Positions 13,516 through 20,387 of a stretch of DNA of 20,387 nucleotides are shown in pieces. Within the stretch, counting starts at the first letter, position 1. Every line of letters begins with the position of its first letter. The stretch spans positions 1 to 20,387 of the forward strand of contig JAHHTT010000040.1 in the NCBI GenBank assembly GCA_020024465.1. The letters are read 5' to 3'. The notes beneath the pieces were generated by a model, which ran no database searches, was not told the DNA's origin, and worked only from the letters and a program-made list of their open reading frames with translations. The translations under genes and the position numbers were made by a program. The stretch is from Odoribacter sp. (lineage in GTDB: Bacteria > Bacteroidota > Bacteroidia > Bacteroidales > Marinifilaceae).

Positions 13516-13872
13516 CGGGTGTATGCAACTCTGTTGCAATGTTCGCAAAAAAAACAGACATGTGCAAATAAATAAAAAAAGCTTCGAAAAAGAAAATTTT
13601 ATTATCATGATATTCTTTTGAATATTTTTTCTCTTCTTCATTAATCTTATGTTGGACCGGAGTTTTTCCGAATCTTCCGGTATGTCGTTTAATGGGTCTT
13701 CGGATGGAGAACGGAAAAACGTGAGAGGGAAGCAGAAGAGCAGACGGATGGTTTTATCTTTAAATATGCAGGAATTTGGCTGGAAGCAAATAAAAATTAC
13801 AAAAAATCAAGTTTTTTGTCACATTGTTTTTGAAAATGGGTGTCATATAAGTAGAAATTAATCGGAAGTGGA
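13516..13872. other. Divergent intergenic region, sigma / anti-sigma
   Basis: About 357 bases separate the two divergent regulators. Small dyads are visible: TGCAAC (13524-13529) with GTTGCA (13533-13538); ATATTC (13610-13615) with GAATAT (13620-13625), followed by a T-run; and ACCGGA (13656-13661) with TCCGGT (13676-13681). A 70-codon frame at 13649-13861 has no recognisable domain and is not called. No clean TTTG/TAnnTTTG pair was found for either gene. GGGTGTC at 13838-13844 precedes the anti-sigma gene. Confidence 0.5.
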
Positions 13873-15051
13873 ATGGAAAATAGAATTTGGGAAATTATAG
13901 CAGCATCAATTCATGGTGAAGAATTGTCTTCGGAAGAGGCAATTGTATTACGTGATTGGTTAGAAGAAAATGAGCGGAATCGGAATGAATATATCCGTTT
14001 AAAGATGTTCTATCAAGAAAATAGAGGCAGTTCCCAAGTATTTATAGATATCCAGCGTGCATGGAGAGAGAATAGTGATAGAAGGAAGACTGGCAAAATA
14101 ACAAGATTTCGCCGGCAAATTGTACGTATGGGAATTGCAGCCGTTTTTGCATTGCTGATGGGAGTGGGAGCATTGTTGTTGACGAACAATAAAGAGAAGC
14201 AGGAGATAGAAAAGAAAGTTGTAGAAGCGCAGATTGTTCCCGGTTCCCCGAAAGCCGTATTGACATTGGCTTCTGGCGAACAGTTGGACTTGCAGAAAGA
14301 TAGGCATTTTATTAGTAAGGACAGTTGTGAGATTCGGAATGAGGGGAATGTATTGGAGTATGTGGCAGGAATAAATAAAAAAGAAAAAATATTGGAGTAT
14401 AATACGTTGACCATTCCTCGGGGCGGTGAATATCAATTGAAATTGGAAGATGGCAGTAATGTGTGGTTGAATGCAGAGACTGAGTTACGTTTTCCGGTTG
14501 TTTTTGGAGGAAATGAACGCAGAATTTTTTTGACAGGAGAAGCTTATTTTGAAGTGGCAAAGGATACCCTGCGTCCATTTATCGTTTGTGTGAATGGGGT
14601 GGATGTTACTGCATTGGGGACAGAGTTTAATATTTTGGCTGTGCAAGAAAGTGATGAGGTATTTACGACGTTGGTGAATGGTTCTGTCCGGGTGGAAAAC
14701 AAGGAAGGAGTGGAATGTATTTTGAATCCGGCAGAACAGGCGCTTTGTAAGAAAGGCGTGGCTGAAATTGGAGTGCAAAAAGTGAATACAGCACTTTACT
14801 CATCCTGGAAAGATGGTTATTATGCTTTTGATAAGCAGCCTTTGGGAGAGATAATGAAGACATTGGAACGTTGGTATGATATTCGTGTGGTGTTTACGGA
14901 TACGGTAGCGGAAAAGATGCGTTTTTCAGGTCGTTTGAGGCGTTATGAAGATATAGATAATTTATTAACAATGATAAAACTGACGAATGATGTAGATTTT
15001 AAAATTGAAAAACGGACGATAATTGTAAGCATAAATAAAAACCGGAAATAG
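13873..15051 (+). CDS. FecR-type anti-sigma factor
   Basis: This predicted 392-residue inner-membrane protein is the anti-sigma and signal-relay partner of the ECF sigma factor. Residues 1-85 are the cytoplasmic sigma-binding part, rich in charged helices. Residues 86-104 (MGIAAVFALLMGVGALLLT) form the single membrane span. The periplasmic side holds the FecR domain (about 180-280), with TIPRGGEYQLKLEDGSNVWLN, RIFLTGEAYFEV, VTALGTEFNI and the VNGSV strand. A C-terminal STN-like domain (DUF4974, about 318-390) begins at KQPLGEIMKTLERWYDIRV and should touch the STN domain of SusC. Length is normal. The gene leads the plus-strand run fecR, susC, susD. Its stop codon lies inside a perfect hairpin (15040-15067), suggesting that read-through to susC is limited. 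Confidence 0.93.
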   Translation: MENRIWEIIAASIHGEELSSEEAIVLRDWLEENERNRNEYIRLKMFYQENRGSSQVFIDIQRAWRENSDRRKTGKITRFRRQIVRMGIAAVFALLMGVGALLLTNNKEKQEIEKKVVEAQIVPGSPKAVLTLASGEQLDLQKDRHFISKDSCEIRNEGNVLEYVAGINKKEKILEYNTLTIPRGGEYQLKLEDGSNVWLNAETELRFPVVFGGNERRIFLTGEAYFEVAKDTLRPFIVCVNGVDVTALGTEFNILAVQESDEVFTTLVNGSVRVENKEGVECILNPAEQALCKKGVAEIGVQKVNTALYSSWKDGYYAFDKQPLGEIMKTLERWYDIRVVFTDTVAEKMRFSGRLRRYEDIDNLLTMIKLTNDVDFKIEKRTIIVSINKNRK

Positions 15052-15067
15052 GGGTATATTTCCGGTT
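15040..15067 (+). terminator. Hairpin across the fecR stop codon
   Basis: AACCGGAAATA (15040-15050) and TATTTCCGGTT (15057-15067) form a perfect 11-bp stem with loop GGGGTA. The fecR TAG (15049-15051) is in the stem and loop. No T-run follows, so it may be a partial terminator, a processing site or a 3' end stabiliser rather than a full stop. Confidence 0.55.
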
Positions 15068-15076
15068 AGAGATTTC

Positions 15077-15106
15077 GCCTCAAGAATGCCGGCAAGCATG
15101 TGAGGC
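15077..15106 (+). repeat. Inverted repeat in the fecR-susC gap
   Basis: GCCTCA (15077-15082) pairs with TGAGGC (15101-15106). The spacer contains ATGCC and GGCA(AG)CAT, which can pair further. It lies just before GGCTGTC (15104-15110) and the susC start. Confidence 0.4.
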
Positions 15107-15135
15107 TGTCGTTAAATTTTTAACTTTACAAAAAT

Positions 15136-18100
15136 ATGAAAAAAAGATGGTTAAAGAATGCCATATCAGGGGAAAAGATATGGTTGAGAAAAATGTTTTG
15201 GCGTATGAGTTATCTGACTTGTTTTTTATTGGTCGGAGTACTTTCTGCTTCTGCGAAAGTTTATTCTCAGGAAGCTATAATCAGCTTAAGCATGAAAGAT
15301 GTTTCGTTAGTGGAAGTGTTTCATGAAATTACACGGAAAACCGGGTATGATTTTTTGTATAATTACGATGCTGTACAGCAGAAAGGAAATGTGAGCGTAA
15401 ACGCTAAGACCGTTCAGTTGAAGATCTTGTTGAACGATCTGTTGTCCAGCAGGGATTTAGCGTATGAGTTCAAGGATGACGTGATAATTGTTCGTAATCG
15501 TGTTGAAGAATCGGTAGAGATAGTTCCGCAGGTCGCCAAAAAACGTACTGTGACAGGAACAGTGAAAGATGAAAAGGGAAAACCGATTCCTGGAGCTTCT
15601 ATAATTGTAAAAGGAACCCAAACAGGTGTGGCTGCGAATATTGACGGTAATTTTGAAATCCGAGTGGATGATGTTGCAGGGTTGGTGTTTCACGTGTCTT
15701 TTGTTGGAATGAAGAACAAAGAAGTGAAATTGGGAACTTCCAATGTATTGAATATTGTGTTGGAAAATGATACAAAAGCTTTGGATGAAGTGGTTGTTAC
15801 AGGTTATCAGACTATTTCCCGTGAACGTGCTACAGGTTCGTTCGATTTAATATCCAAGGAGCAACTTTTACGACCGTCATCTGATTTATCTTCAAGACTT
15901 ATAGGTACTACGGCAGGTGTTCAAGCTACACTTACAGAAGATGGAAAAGCAATATTGGAAATTCGTGGTCGTTCTAGTTTAAATGCAAATGCACAACCCT
16001 TAGTAGTTGTTGATGGTTTCCCTGTTGAAGGAGGTTTTGAATCTATAAATCCTAATGATGTAGAAAGTGTAACCGTGTTGAAAGATGCTGCTGCTGCATC
16101 TATTTGGGGGGCAAGATCTGCTAATGGAGTAATTGTGGTTACAACAAAGAAAGCTGCGCATGGAGGTAAGTTGAATGTTTCTTTTAATACTTTTTTGCGT
16201 TTCCGACAAAAAATGGATTTAAAATATGCCAATCCGATAGCAACATCTGCAGATCAAATTAAATATGAAGAAATGATTTTTGGGAAATATGGTGTAGCTT
16301 TGAATGAAGGTGTTTTTTCAGAAGATGATGTTGCTGGAAAATGTTATACGTTAGCACAAATTGCAATTAATGAAGCAAGATTGAATCGAATTAGTGAAAT
16401 TGAAAAAAACAATCGTTTAGAAGAATTGAAACGAGTGGATTATAAGGACGATGTTTATAAATATATGTTGCGGAATCCTTTTTTGCAGCAATATAATTTG
16501 TCCGTATCTGGTAGTGGAGATAAAGTAGGAATAATGAGTTCATTACTTTATGAAAAGGATAACACACATTTTGTAGGGACTCACAATGAAAAGTATATGC
16601 TTAACATGCGAATGACAAGCAGTATTTTTAATTGGTTGAAATTAGACCTTTCAGGTATGTTTCAATATTTGAAAATCAGAAATAATGGAGCTACTCTTAG
16701 TGTATCAGATATTGGAGATGTTGCAATAAACGAACTTTCGCCTTATGAATGTTTGGTAAATCCTGATGGTTCTTATACTCATGTTGTAAGAGATTATTAT
16801 TTACCGGCTTTAGAGGAATTGTCCAAACAGAAGTTTCCTTATAAAGATTGGTATTATAATCCTTTGGAAGAAATTAGGAATAGAGACCGTTTGACTAAAA
16901 ATATTAATGCTCGTTTCCAGGCAGCTTTAACCATAAAATTGTGGAAAGGTTTAGACTTTTCATCTTCTTTTCAGTATGAAGTATTTAATTCTCATCGGAA
17001 GAATTTGTATAAAGAAAATTCTTGGTTGGTAAAAAATATGGTGAATTATTATACAGAGTATGAGCCTGAAACAGGAGTAGTAGGAAAGTCTGCATATCCA
17101 ATAGGACAATTTTTGGATCTTTTTGATTCTGAAATGCAGGGATATACTTTCAGAAATCAGTTTAATTTCAATCATGATTTTGGGAAGCATAATTTTAATA
17201 TTGTGATAGGTTCTGAAATAAGACATCGTAGAGCTATGTCTCATACTTCACCTAGAGTGTATGGATATAATGATGAAACATTGACATCTAAACTTTTTCC
17301 TAATGGAACAGGAAAATTGGCAATTAATGATATTTTTGGTAATAGAATTACTATGAATGATTATGTAAGTAGGTTTACATATACAACAGATCGTTTTTTC
17401 TCATTGTATGGTAATGCTGCATATACTTTTGATAGTAAGTATATTATTAGTGGTAGTATCCGTACTGATGCTTCAAATTTTATAACAGATGATCCTAAAT
17501 ATCGATATGCTCCTTTTTGGTCGCTTGGAGTTATGTGGAATTTAAGTCGTGAGAATTTTATGCGTGATTTAGTGTTTATCGATTGGTTGCGATTGCGTTT
17601 TACATATGGATATAACGGTAATGTTGATACATCGACATCTTTTAAGCCTTTGATCAGTATAAGTGCAGTGGAAAATGCATATAAACATGAAATTACAGGT
17701 AGTATCGCTAGTTTTGGTAATCCAGAACTTCGGTGGGAAAAAGTAGGAAGTATAGATTTGGGTATAGATTATTCTTTTTGGGGAGGAAAATTTAATGGGA
17801 AATTAGATTATTATAGAAAATACAGTAAAGATTTGATAGCAACAGTTTCAATATCCTCAACGAATGGAACAACAAGTCAAAAATTGAATAATGCAGAAAT
17901 GTTAAATCGTGGTATTGAATTAGAAATAGGCAGTCGTTTAAATGTGTGTGGGAAAAATATTCAATGGTATGGAAGTGTCAATTATGCATATAATTTTAAT
18001 CGAATTGAGAAATTGTTTGTTACTGATAATAGTGCAAAAACATATTTAAGAGGTGATTTTAAAGAAGGACAAGATGCTAGTACAATTTATGCTTGGCATT

Positions 18101-18726
18101 ACGTGGGCTTAAATAAAGAAGGGATCCCATCTGTAGAAGAAGGTTGTAGTCCAGATAGGATGAGACCAATGAATTCTGTATATGACAATACTGTAGATGC
18201 AACAGAATGGCTTAGACCTCAAGGCGTAAAAGTTGCTCCCCATATTGTGGGATTAACAACAGGATTTAAGATATATAATGTTGATCTTTCTCTGATTATT
18301 ACAGGGAAATTTGGTCATAAGTTTAAACGTTCCTCTTTTAATTATCCGACTATGGGAAGAATTGGGACTTCAAAAATTTGGGTTCATAAAGATGTGACAA
18401 AATTATTAGCTGATGCTGAGAGTATGCCTCCGATGCTGACAGATACAGAAGATTCTAATCAAATGTATTATAGTAGTTACTATACCGAAGACATGGATTA
18501 TTTATATCATAATGCTAACCATATTCGATTTCAAGAATTAAATTTAACGTACCATATTCCATTGGCTTTATTGGAAAAAATCGGTTTTCAAAATATTGAT
18601 CTTTATGGGCAAATTAATAATCTAGGTGTAATTACAGCGAATAAGTATAATAATGATCCTGAATTTCCAGAAGGTTCAATCAAGCCAGAGCGCTCTTTTA
18701 TCGTTGGTTTGAGGTTTAATTTTTAA
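15136..18726 (+). CDS. susC: SusC/RagA-family TonB-dependent outer-membrane transporter with STN domain
   Basis: This predicted 1196-residue outer-membrane transporter imports a ligand captured by the SusD partner, powered by TonB. A long signal peptide (about 1-45, hydrophobic core YLTCFLLVGVLSASA) precedes an STN domain (about 48-120, with ISLSMKDVSLVEVFHEI and TGYDFLYN). Next comes a carboxypeptidase-regulatory-like domain (about 136-215, VTGTVKDEKGKPIPGASI). A plug (about 220-340) includes LDEVVVTGYQ, IRGRSSLNANAQPLVVVDG and WGARSANGVIVVTT. The barrel ends in the typical aromatic tail (SFIVGLRFNF). The STN domain marks it as a signalling transducer to FecR. ATG 15136 gives a usable though long signal peptide; Met20 could also serve. 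GC content falls sharply from the N-terminal domains to the barrel. susD follows after 5 bases. The substrate cannot be read from sequence. Confidence 0.96.
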   Translation: MKKRWLKNAISGEKIWLRKMFWRMSYLTCFLLVGVLSASAKVYSQEAIISLSMKDVSLVEVFHEITRKTGYDFLYNYDAVQQKGNVSVNAKTVQLKILLNDLLSSRDLAYEFKDDVIIVRNRVEESVEIVPQVAKKRTVTGTVKDEKGKPIPGASIIVKGTQTGVAANIDGNFEIRVDDVAGLVFHVSFVGMKNKEVKLGTSNVLNIVLENDTKALDEVVVTGYQTISRERATGSFDLISKEQLLRPSSDLSSRLIGTTAGVQATLTEDGKAILEIRGRSSLNANAQPLVVVDGFPVEGGFESINPNDVESVTVLKDAAAASIWGARSANGVIVVTTKKAAHGGKLNVSFNTFLRFRQKMDLKYANPIATSADQIKYEEMIFGKYGVALNEGVFSEDDVAGKCYTLAQIAINEARLNRISEIEKNNRLEELKRVDYKDDVYKYMLRNPFLQQYNLSVSGSGDKVGIMSSLLYEKDNTHFVGTHNEKYMLNMRMTSSIFNWLKLDLSGMFQYLKIRNNGATLSVSDIGDVAINELSPYECLVNPDGSYTHVVRDYYLPALEELSKQKFPYKDWYYNPLEEIRNRDRLTKNINARFQAALTIKLWKGLDFSSSFQYEVFNSHRKNLYKENSWLVKNMVNYYTEYEPETGVVGKSAYPIGQFLDLFDSEMQGYTFRNQFNFNHDFGKHNFNIVIGSEIRHRRAMSHTSPRVYGYNDETLTSKLFPNGTGKLAINDIFGNRITMNDYVSRFTYTTDRFFSLYGNAAYTFDSKYIISGSIRTDASNFITDDPKYRYAPFWSLGVMWNLSRENFMRDLVFIDWLRLRFTYGYNGNVDTSTSFKPLISISAVENAYKHEITGSIASFGNPELRWEKVGSIDLGIDYSFWGGKFNGKLDYYRKYSKDLIATVSISSTNGTTSQKLNNAEMLNRGIELEIGSRLNVCGKNIQWYGSVNYAYNFNRIEKLFVTDNSAKTYLRGDFKEGQDASTIYAWHYVGLNKEGIPSVEEGCSPDRMRPMNSVYDNTVDATEWLRPQGVKVAPHIVGLTTGFKIYNVDLSLIITGKFGHKFKRSSFNYPTMGRIGTSKIWVHKDVTKLLADAESMPPMLTDTEDSNQMYYSSYYTEDMDYLYHNANHIRFQELNLTYHIPLALLEKIGFQNIDLYGQINNLGVITANKYNNDPEFPEGSIKPERSFIVGLRFNF

Positions 18727-18731
18727 ATATT

Positions 18732-20231
18732 ATGAAAATGAATAATTTTAAACTTATAAAAAATATCGGGATATTTTTATTATATCCTTGTATAGTATTG
18801 GGGGGAATGGGATGTGATGATTTCCTTGATGTTGCTCCTTCGAAACAAACAAATATAGAATTGTCAAAAATAGAGCATTTGGATGCTTTATTGGCTGCTA
18901 TTAATACAACAACCGGCAATTCTAGTTTAGTGCTAAGTCCTGATATTACTGAAATTTCTACAGATTTGTATGATAAAACTAGAAATGGAGCTCCATTTTA
19001 TCAGCATGGGATGGCGTATTATCTATGGATGACGGAAGAGATTGCTGATTTATCTATGTCTGGAGTTTGGAGCAGTGCCTATAAAAATATTTTTACGGCG
19101 AATACGGTATTAGAGAATTTGAGCAAGGTAGAAGGGAGTGAGAATTTAAAAGCCGATTTAAAATCAGAGGCTCATTTTATTCGTGCTTTTCATAATTGGG
19201 AATTGCTAAATACATATTGTCTGCCTTATGCTGAAGAGAATTTGAAAGAATTGGGAATACCTAAAAAAACTTCGACTAGCTTTGAGCAGTCTTTAAAACG
19301 TATGTCATTGGAGGAGTCATATCGTTTTGTGGAAGCTGACTTGATGGAGGCATTAAAGACTTCTAATGATAAGTTAAATCGTCGTTGGAGAGTTAGTTTA
19401 CCTGCAGTACATAGTTTTTTAGCACGTTTTTACCTTTTTCGGAATGATTATGATAATGCTCTCAAATATGCAGAAAAAGCATTGGAAGCTGATGCAACAT
19501 TGGTTGATTATAATACAGATATGTATTATGGTAAGGATCAGAATTCTAGTCAAGGAGCTATGCATATGCCTTATTTGTGGTGGGAGTCTACATCTAATCC
19601 TTCAGTGAAGTTGGAGTGGAATGAGTTTTATTATCAATATTTTCTTTCAGCCTCTTGTGCGTATTATTGCCCTAGTCAAACAATGTTGAAATTGTATGAT
19701 AAAGATAATGATTTACGTTATAAATATTTAATGTGTGAAAATTTCTCGTGGCGTCATAATATTGCGTATACTTATCCTGGGTATGTATGTTTTAGGACTA
19801 GTATTCCTTACGGACCGACAGTGCAAGAAATGTTGTTAACTAAAGCTGAGTGTTTAGCACGTAAAGGAGATTTTGTGGAAGCGATGAAAGTTGTAAATGA
19901 ATTGCGTGCAAAGAGGATAGCCATAGGAACTACTGTTAATTTATCAGCATCTAGCAAGGATGAGGCAATCGTAAAAATTCTTGAAGAACGTATTCGAGAA
20001 CTTACGTGGTCTCTACGATGGTTTGATATTAGGCGGCTAAATAATAATGAGACAACGTTAGATGATGTGGTTATGAAGCGTCTTTTTTATCCACATAATG
20101 GGTTGGTTATTGATAAGGGATTACCCCTAGTGGTATATTCATTGGAATTGAAAGATAAGCGTTTTGCAGAACCTATAAATAGTGACGATGTTTATCTTAG
20201 TCAAGGGGAAATAGAACAAAATCCATATTGA
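18732..20231 (+). CDS. susD: SusD/RagB-family surface lipoprotein
   Basis: This predicted 499-residue lipoprotein forms the lid of the SusC channel and binds substrate at the cell surface. It has a signal peptide with lipobox-like GGMGC (Cys28), then CDDFLDVAPSKQT, the classic SusD start. The helical TPR-like scaffold is visible in LKSEAHFIRAFHNWELLNTY, SLPAVHSFLARFYLFRNDYDNALKYAEKAL and LLTKAECLARKGDFVEAMKVVNELRAKR. The LEERIRELTWSLRWFDIRRL stretch is the standard SusD C-terminal motif, and the protein ends cleanly at EIEQNPY. An ATG two codons downstream could also be the start. It is translated directly after susC. No enzyme, surface-glycan-binding protein or peptidase follows within the window, so the locus may continue beyond the right edge or be a bare sigma/FecR/SusCD unit. 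Confidence 0.95.
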   Translation: MKMNNFKLIKNIGIFLLYPCIVLGGMGCDDFLDVAPSKQTNIELSKIEHLDALLAAINTTTGNSSLVLSPDITEISTDLYDKTRNGAPFYQHGMAYYLWMTEEIADLSMSGVWSSAYKNIFTANTVLENLSKVEGSENLKADLKSEAHFIRAFHNWELLNTYCLPYAEENLKELGIPKKTSTSFEQSLKRMSLEESYRFVEADLMEALKTSNDKLNRRWRVSLPAVHSFLARFYLFRNDYDNALKYAEKALEADATLVDYNTDMYYGKDQNSSQGAMHMPYLWWESTSNPSVKLEWNEFYYQYFLSASCAYYCPSQTMLKLYDKDNDLRYKYLMCENFSWRHNIAYTYPGYVCFRTSIPYGPTVQEMLLTKAECLARKGDFVEAMKVVNELRAKRIAIGTTVNLSASSKDEAIVKILEERIRELTWSLRWFDIRRLNNNETTLDDVVMKRLFYPHNGLVIDKGLPLVVYSLELKDKRFAEPINSDDVYLSQGEIEQNPY

Positions 20232-20282
20232 TTGATCTGTAAAATTCTTGTAAATCACGTGTAGTAAGATAGAAAAATTGAT

Positions 20283-20324
20283 CCCGATCCGGTACGATTC
20301 ATTCAGATTCGCCTCCGAATCGGG
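20283..20324. repeat. Overlapping inverted repeats after susD
   Basis: CCCGATCCGG (20283-20292) pairs with CCGAATCGGG (20315-20324) with one mismatch. Alternatively GATTCG (20306-20311) pairs with CGAATC (20316-20321) around CCTC. The two structures compete for 20316-20321. No T-run follows, so it is not a clear terminator. Confidence 0.5.
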
Positions 20325-20387
20325 AGCAATCGTTAATGGATATGGTTGAGGTACTTTAACGGAGGATGTAAACTCTGAACATTCTTG

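Noticed and set aside
12940..13641. A 233-residue version of the sigma factor
   Set aside because: The first 42 residues are basic and hydrophobic and unlike sigma factors. The start at 13515 fits family length and content.
13649..13861. A 70-codon plus-strand frame between the sigma and anti-sigma genes
   Set aside because: It has no recognisable domain or signal peptide, an erratic low-complexity composition, and lies where divergent promoters are expected. It could be chance.
20232..20387. A minus-strand frame open to the right window edge (QECSEFTSSVKVPQPY...)
   Set aside because: It continues into the susD antisense strand before stopping, has no recognisable motif, and cannot be judged without sequence beyond the edge.
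1..20387. CRISPR arrays, tRNA or rRNA genes
   Set aside because: No regularly spaced direct repeats, tRNA-like cloverleafs or rRNA sequence were seen by eye.

Overview
The window reads as chromosomal DNA of an anaerobic Bacteroidales bacterium. Five things point there: an LpxC-FabZ fusion, a SusC/SusD pair with an STN-bearing SusC, an ECF sigma factor with a FecR-type anti-sigma factor, NigD-like and DUF4923 envelope proteins, and the Bacteroidetes -7 motif TAnnTTTG upstream of many genes with few obvious Shine-Dalgarno sites. A family such as Odoribacteraceae is possible, but I cannot fix genus from sequence alone.

Layout, left to right. 1-772 holds a decayed ISAs1-family transposase on the minus strand, with one premature stop and two frameshifts, running off the left edge. 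1067-2328 holds two convergent genes for unrecognised lipoproteins sharing a bidirectional terminator. 2329-2863 is a long gene-free stretch with several inverted repeats and the lpxD promoter. 2864-6147 is the lipid A operon lpxD, lpxC-fabZ, lpxA, closed by two stacked hairpins that also serve pckA arriving from the other strand. 6243-8987 (minus) carries pckA, an AlkD-like HEAT-repeat protein and the fluoride channel crcB. 9089-10707 (plus) carries a NigD-like lipoprotein and a secreted DUF4923 protein. 10753-12887 (minus) carries rlmD and a class III-type sirtuin that has lost its zinc cysteines.

The right third is a TonB-dependent uptake locus. An ECF sigma gene (minus, 12940-13515) diverges from a fecR-type anti-sigma gene (plus, 13873-15051), followed by susC with an STN signalling domain (15136-18726) and susD (18732-20231). 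The expected logic is that ligand bound by SusD and SusC is signalled through the STN domain to FecR, which releases the sigma factor to raise susCD expression. No glycan-degrading or protease gene is in view, so the substrate cannot be named.

No clearly new system is visible. The items most worth a second look are: the divergent sigma/anti-sigma arrangement; a perfect hairpin swallowing the fecR stop codon; a strong drop in GC inside susC; an orphan terminator-like structure before lpxD; and the zinc-ligand loss in the sirtuin. No tRNA, rRNA or CRISPR array was seen.
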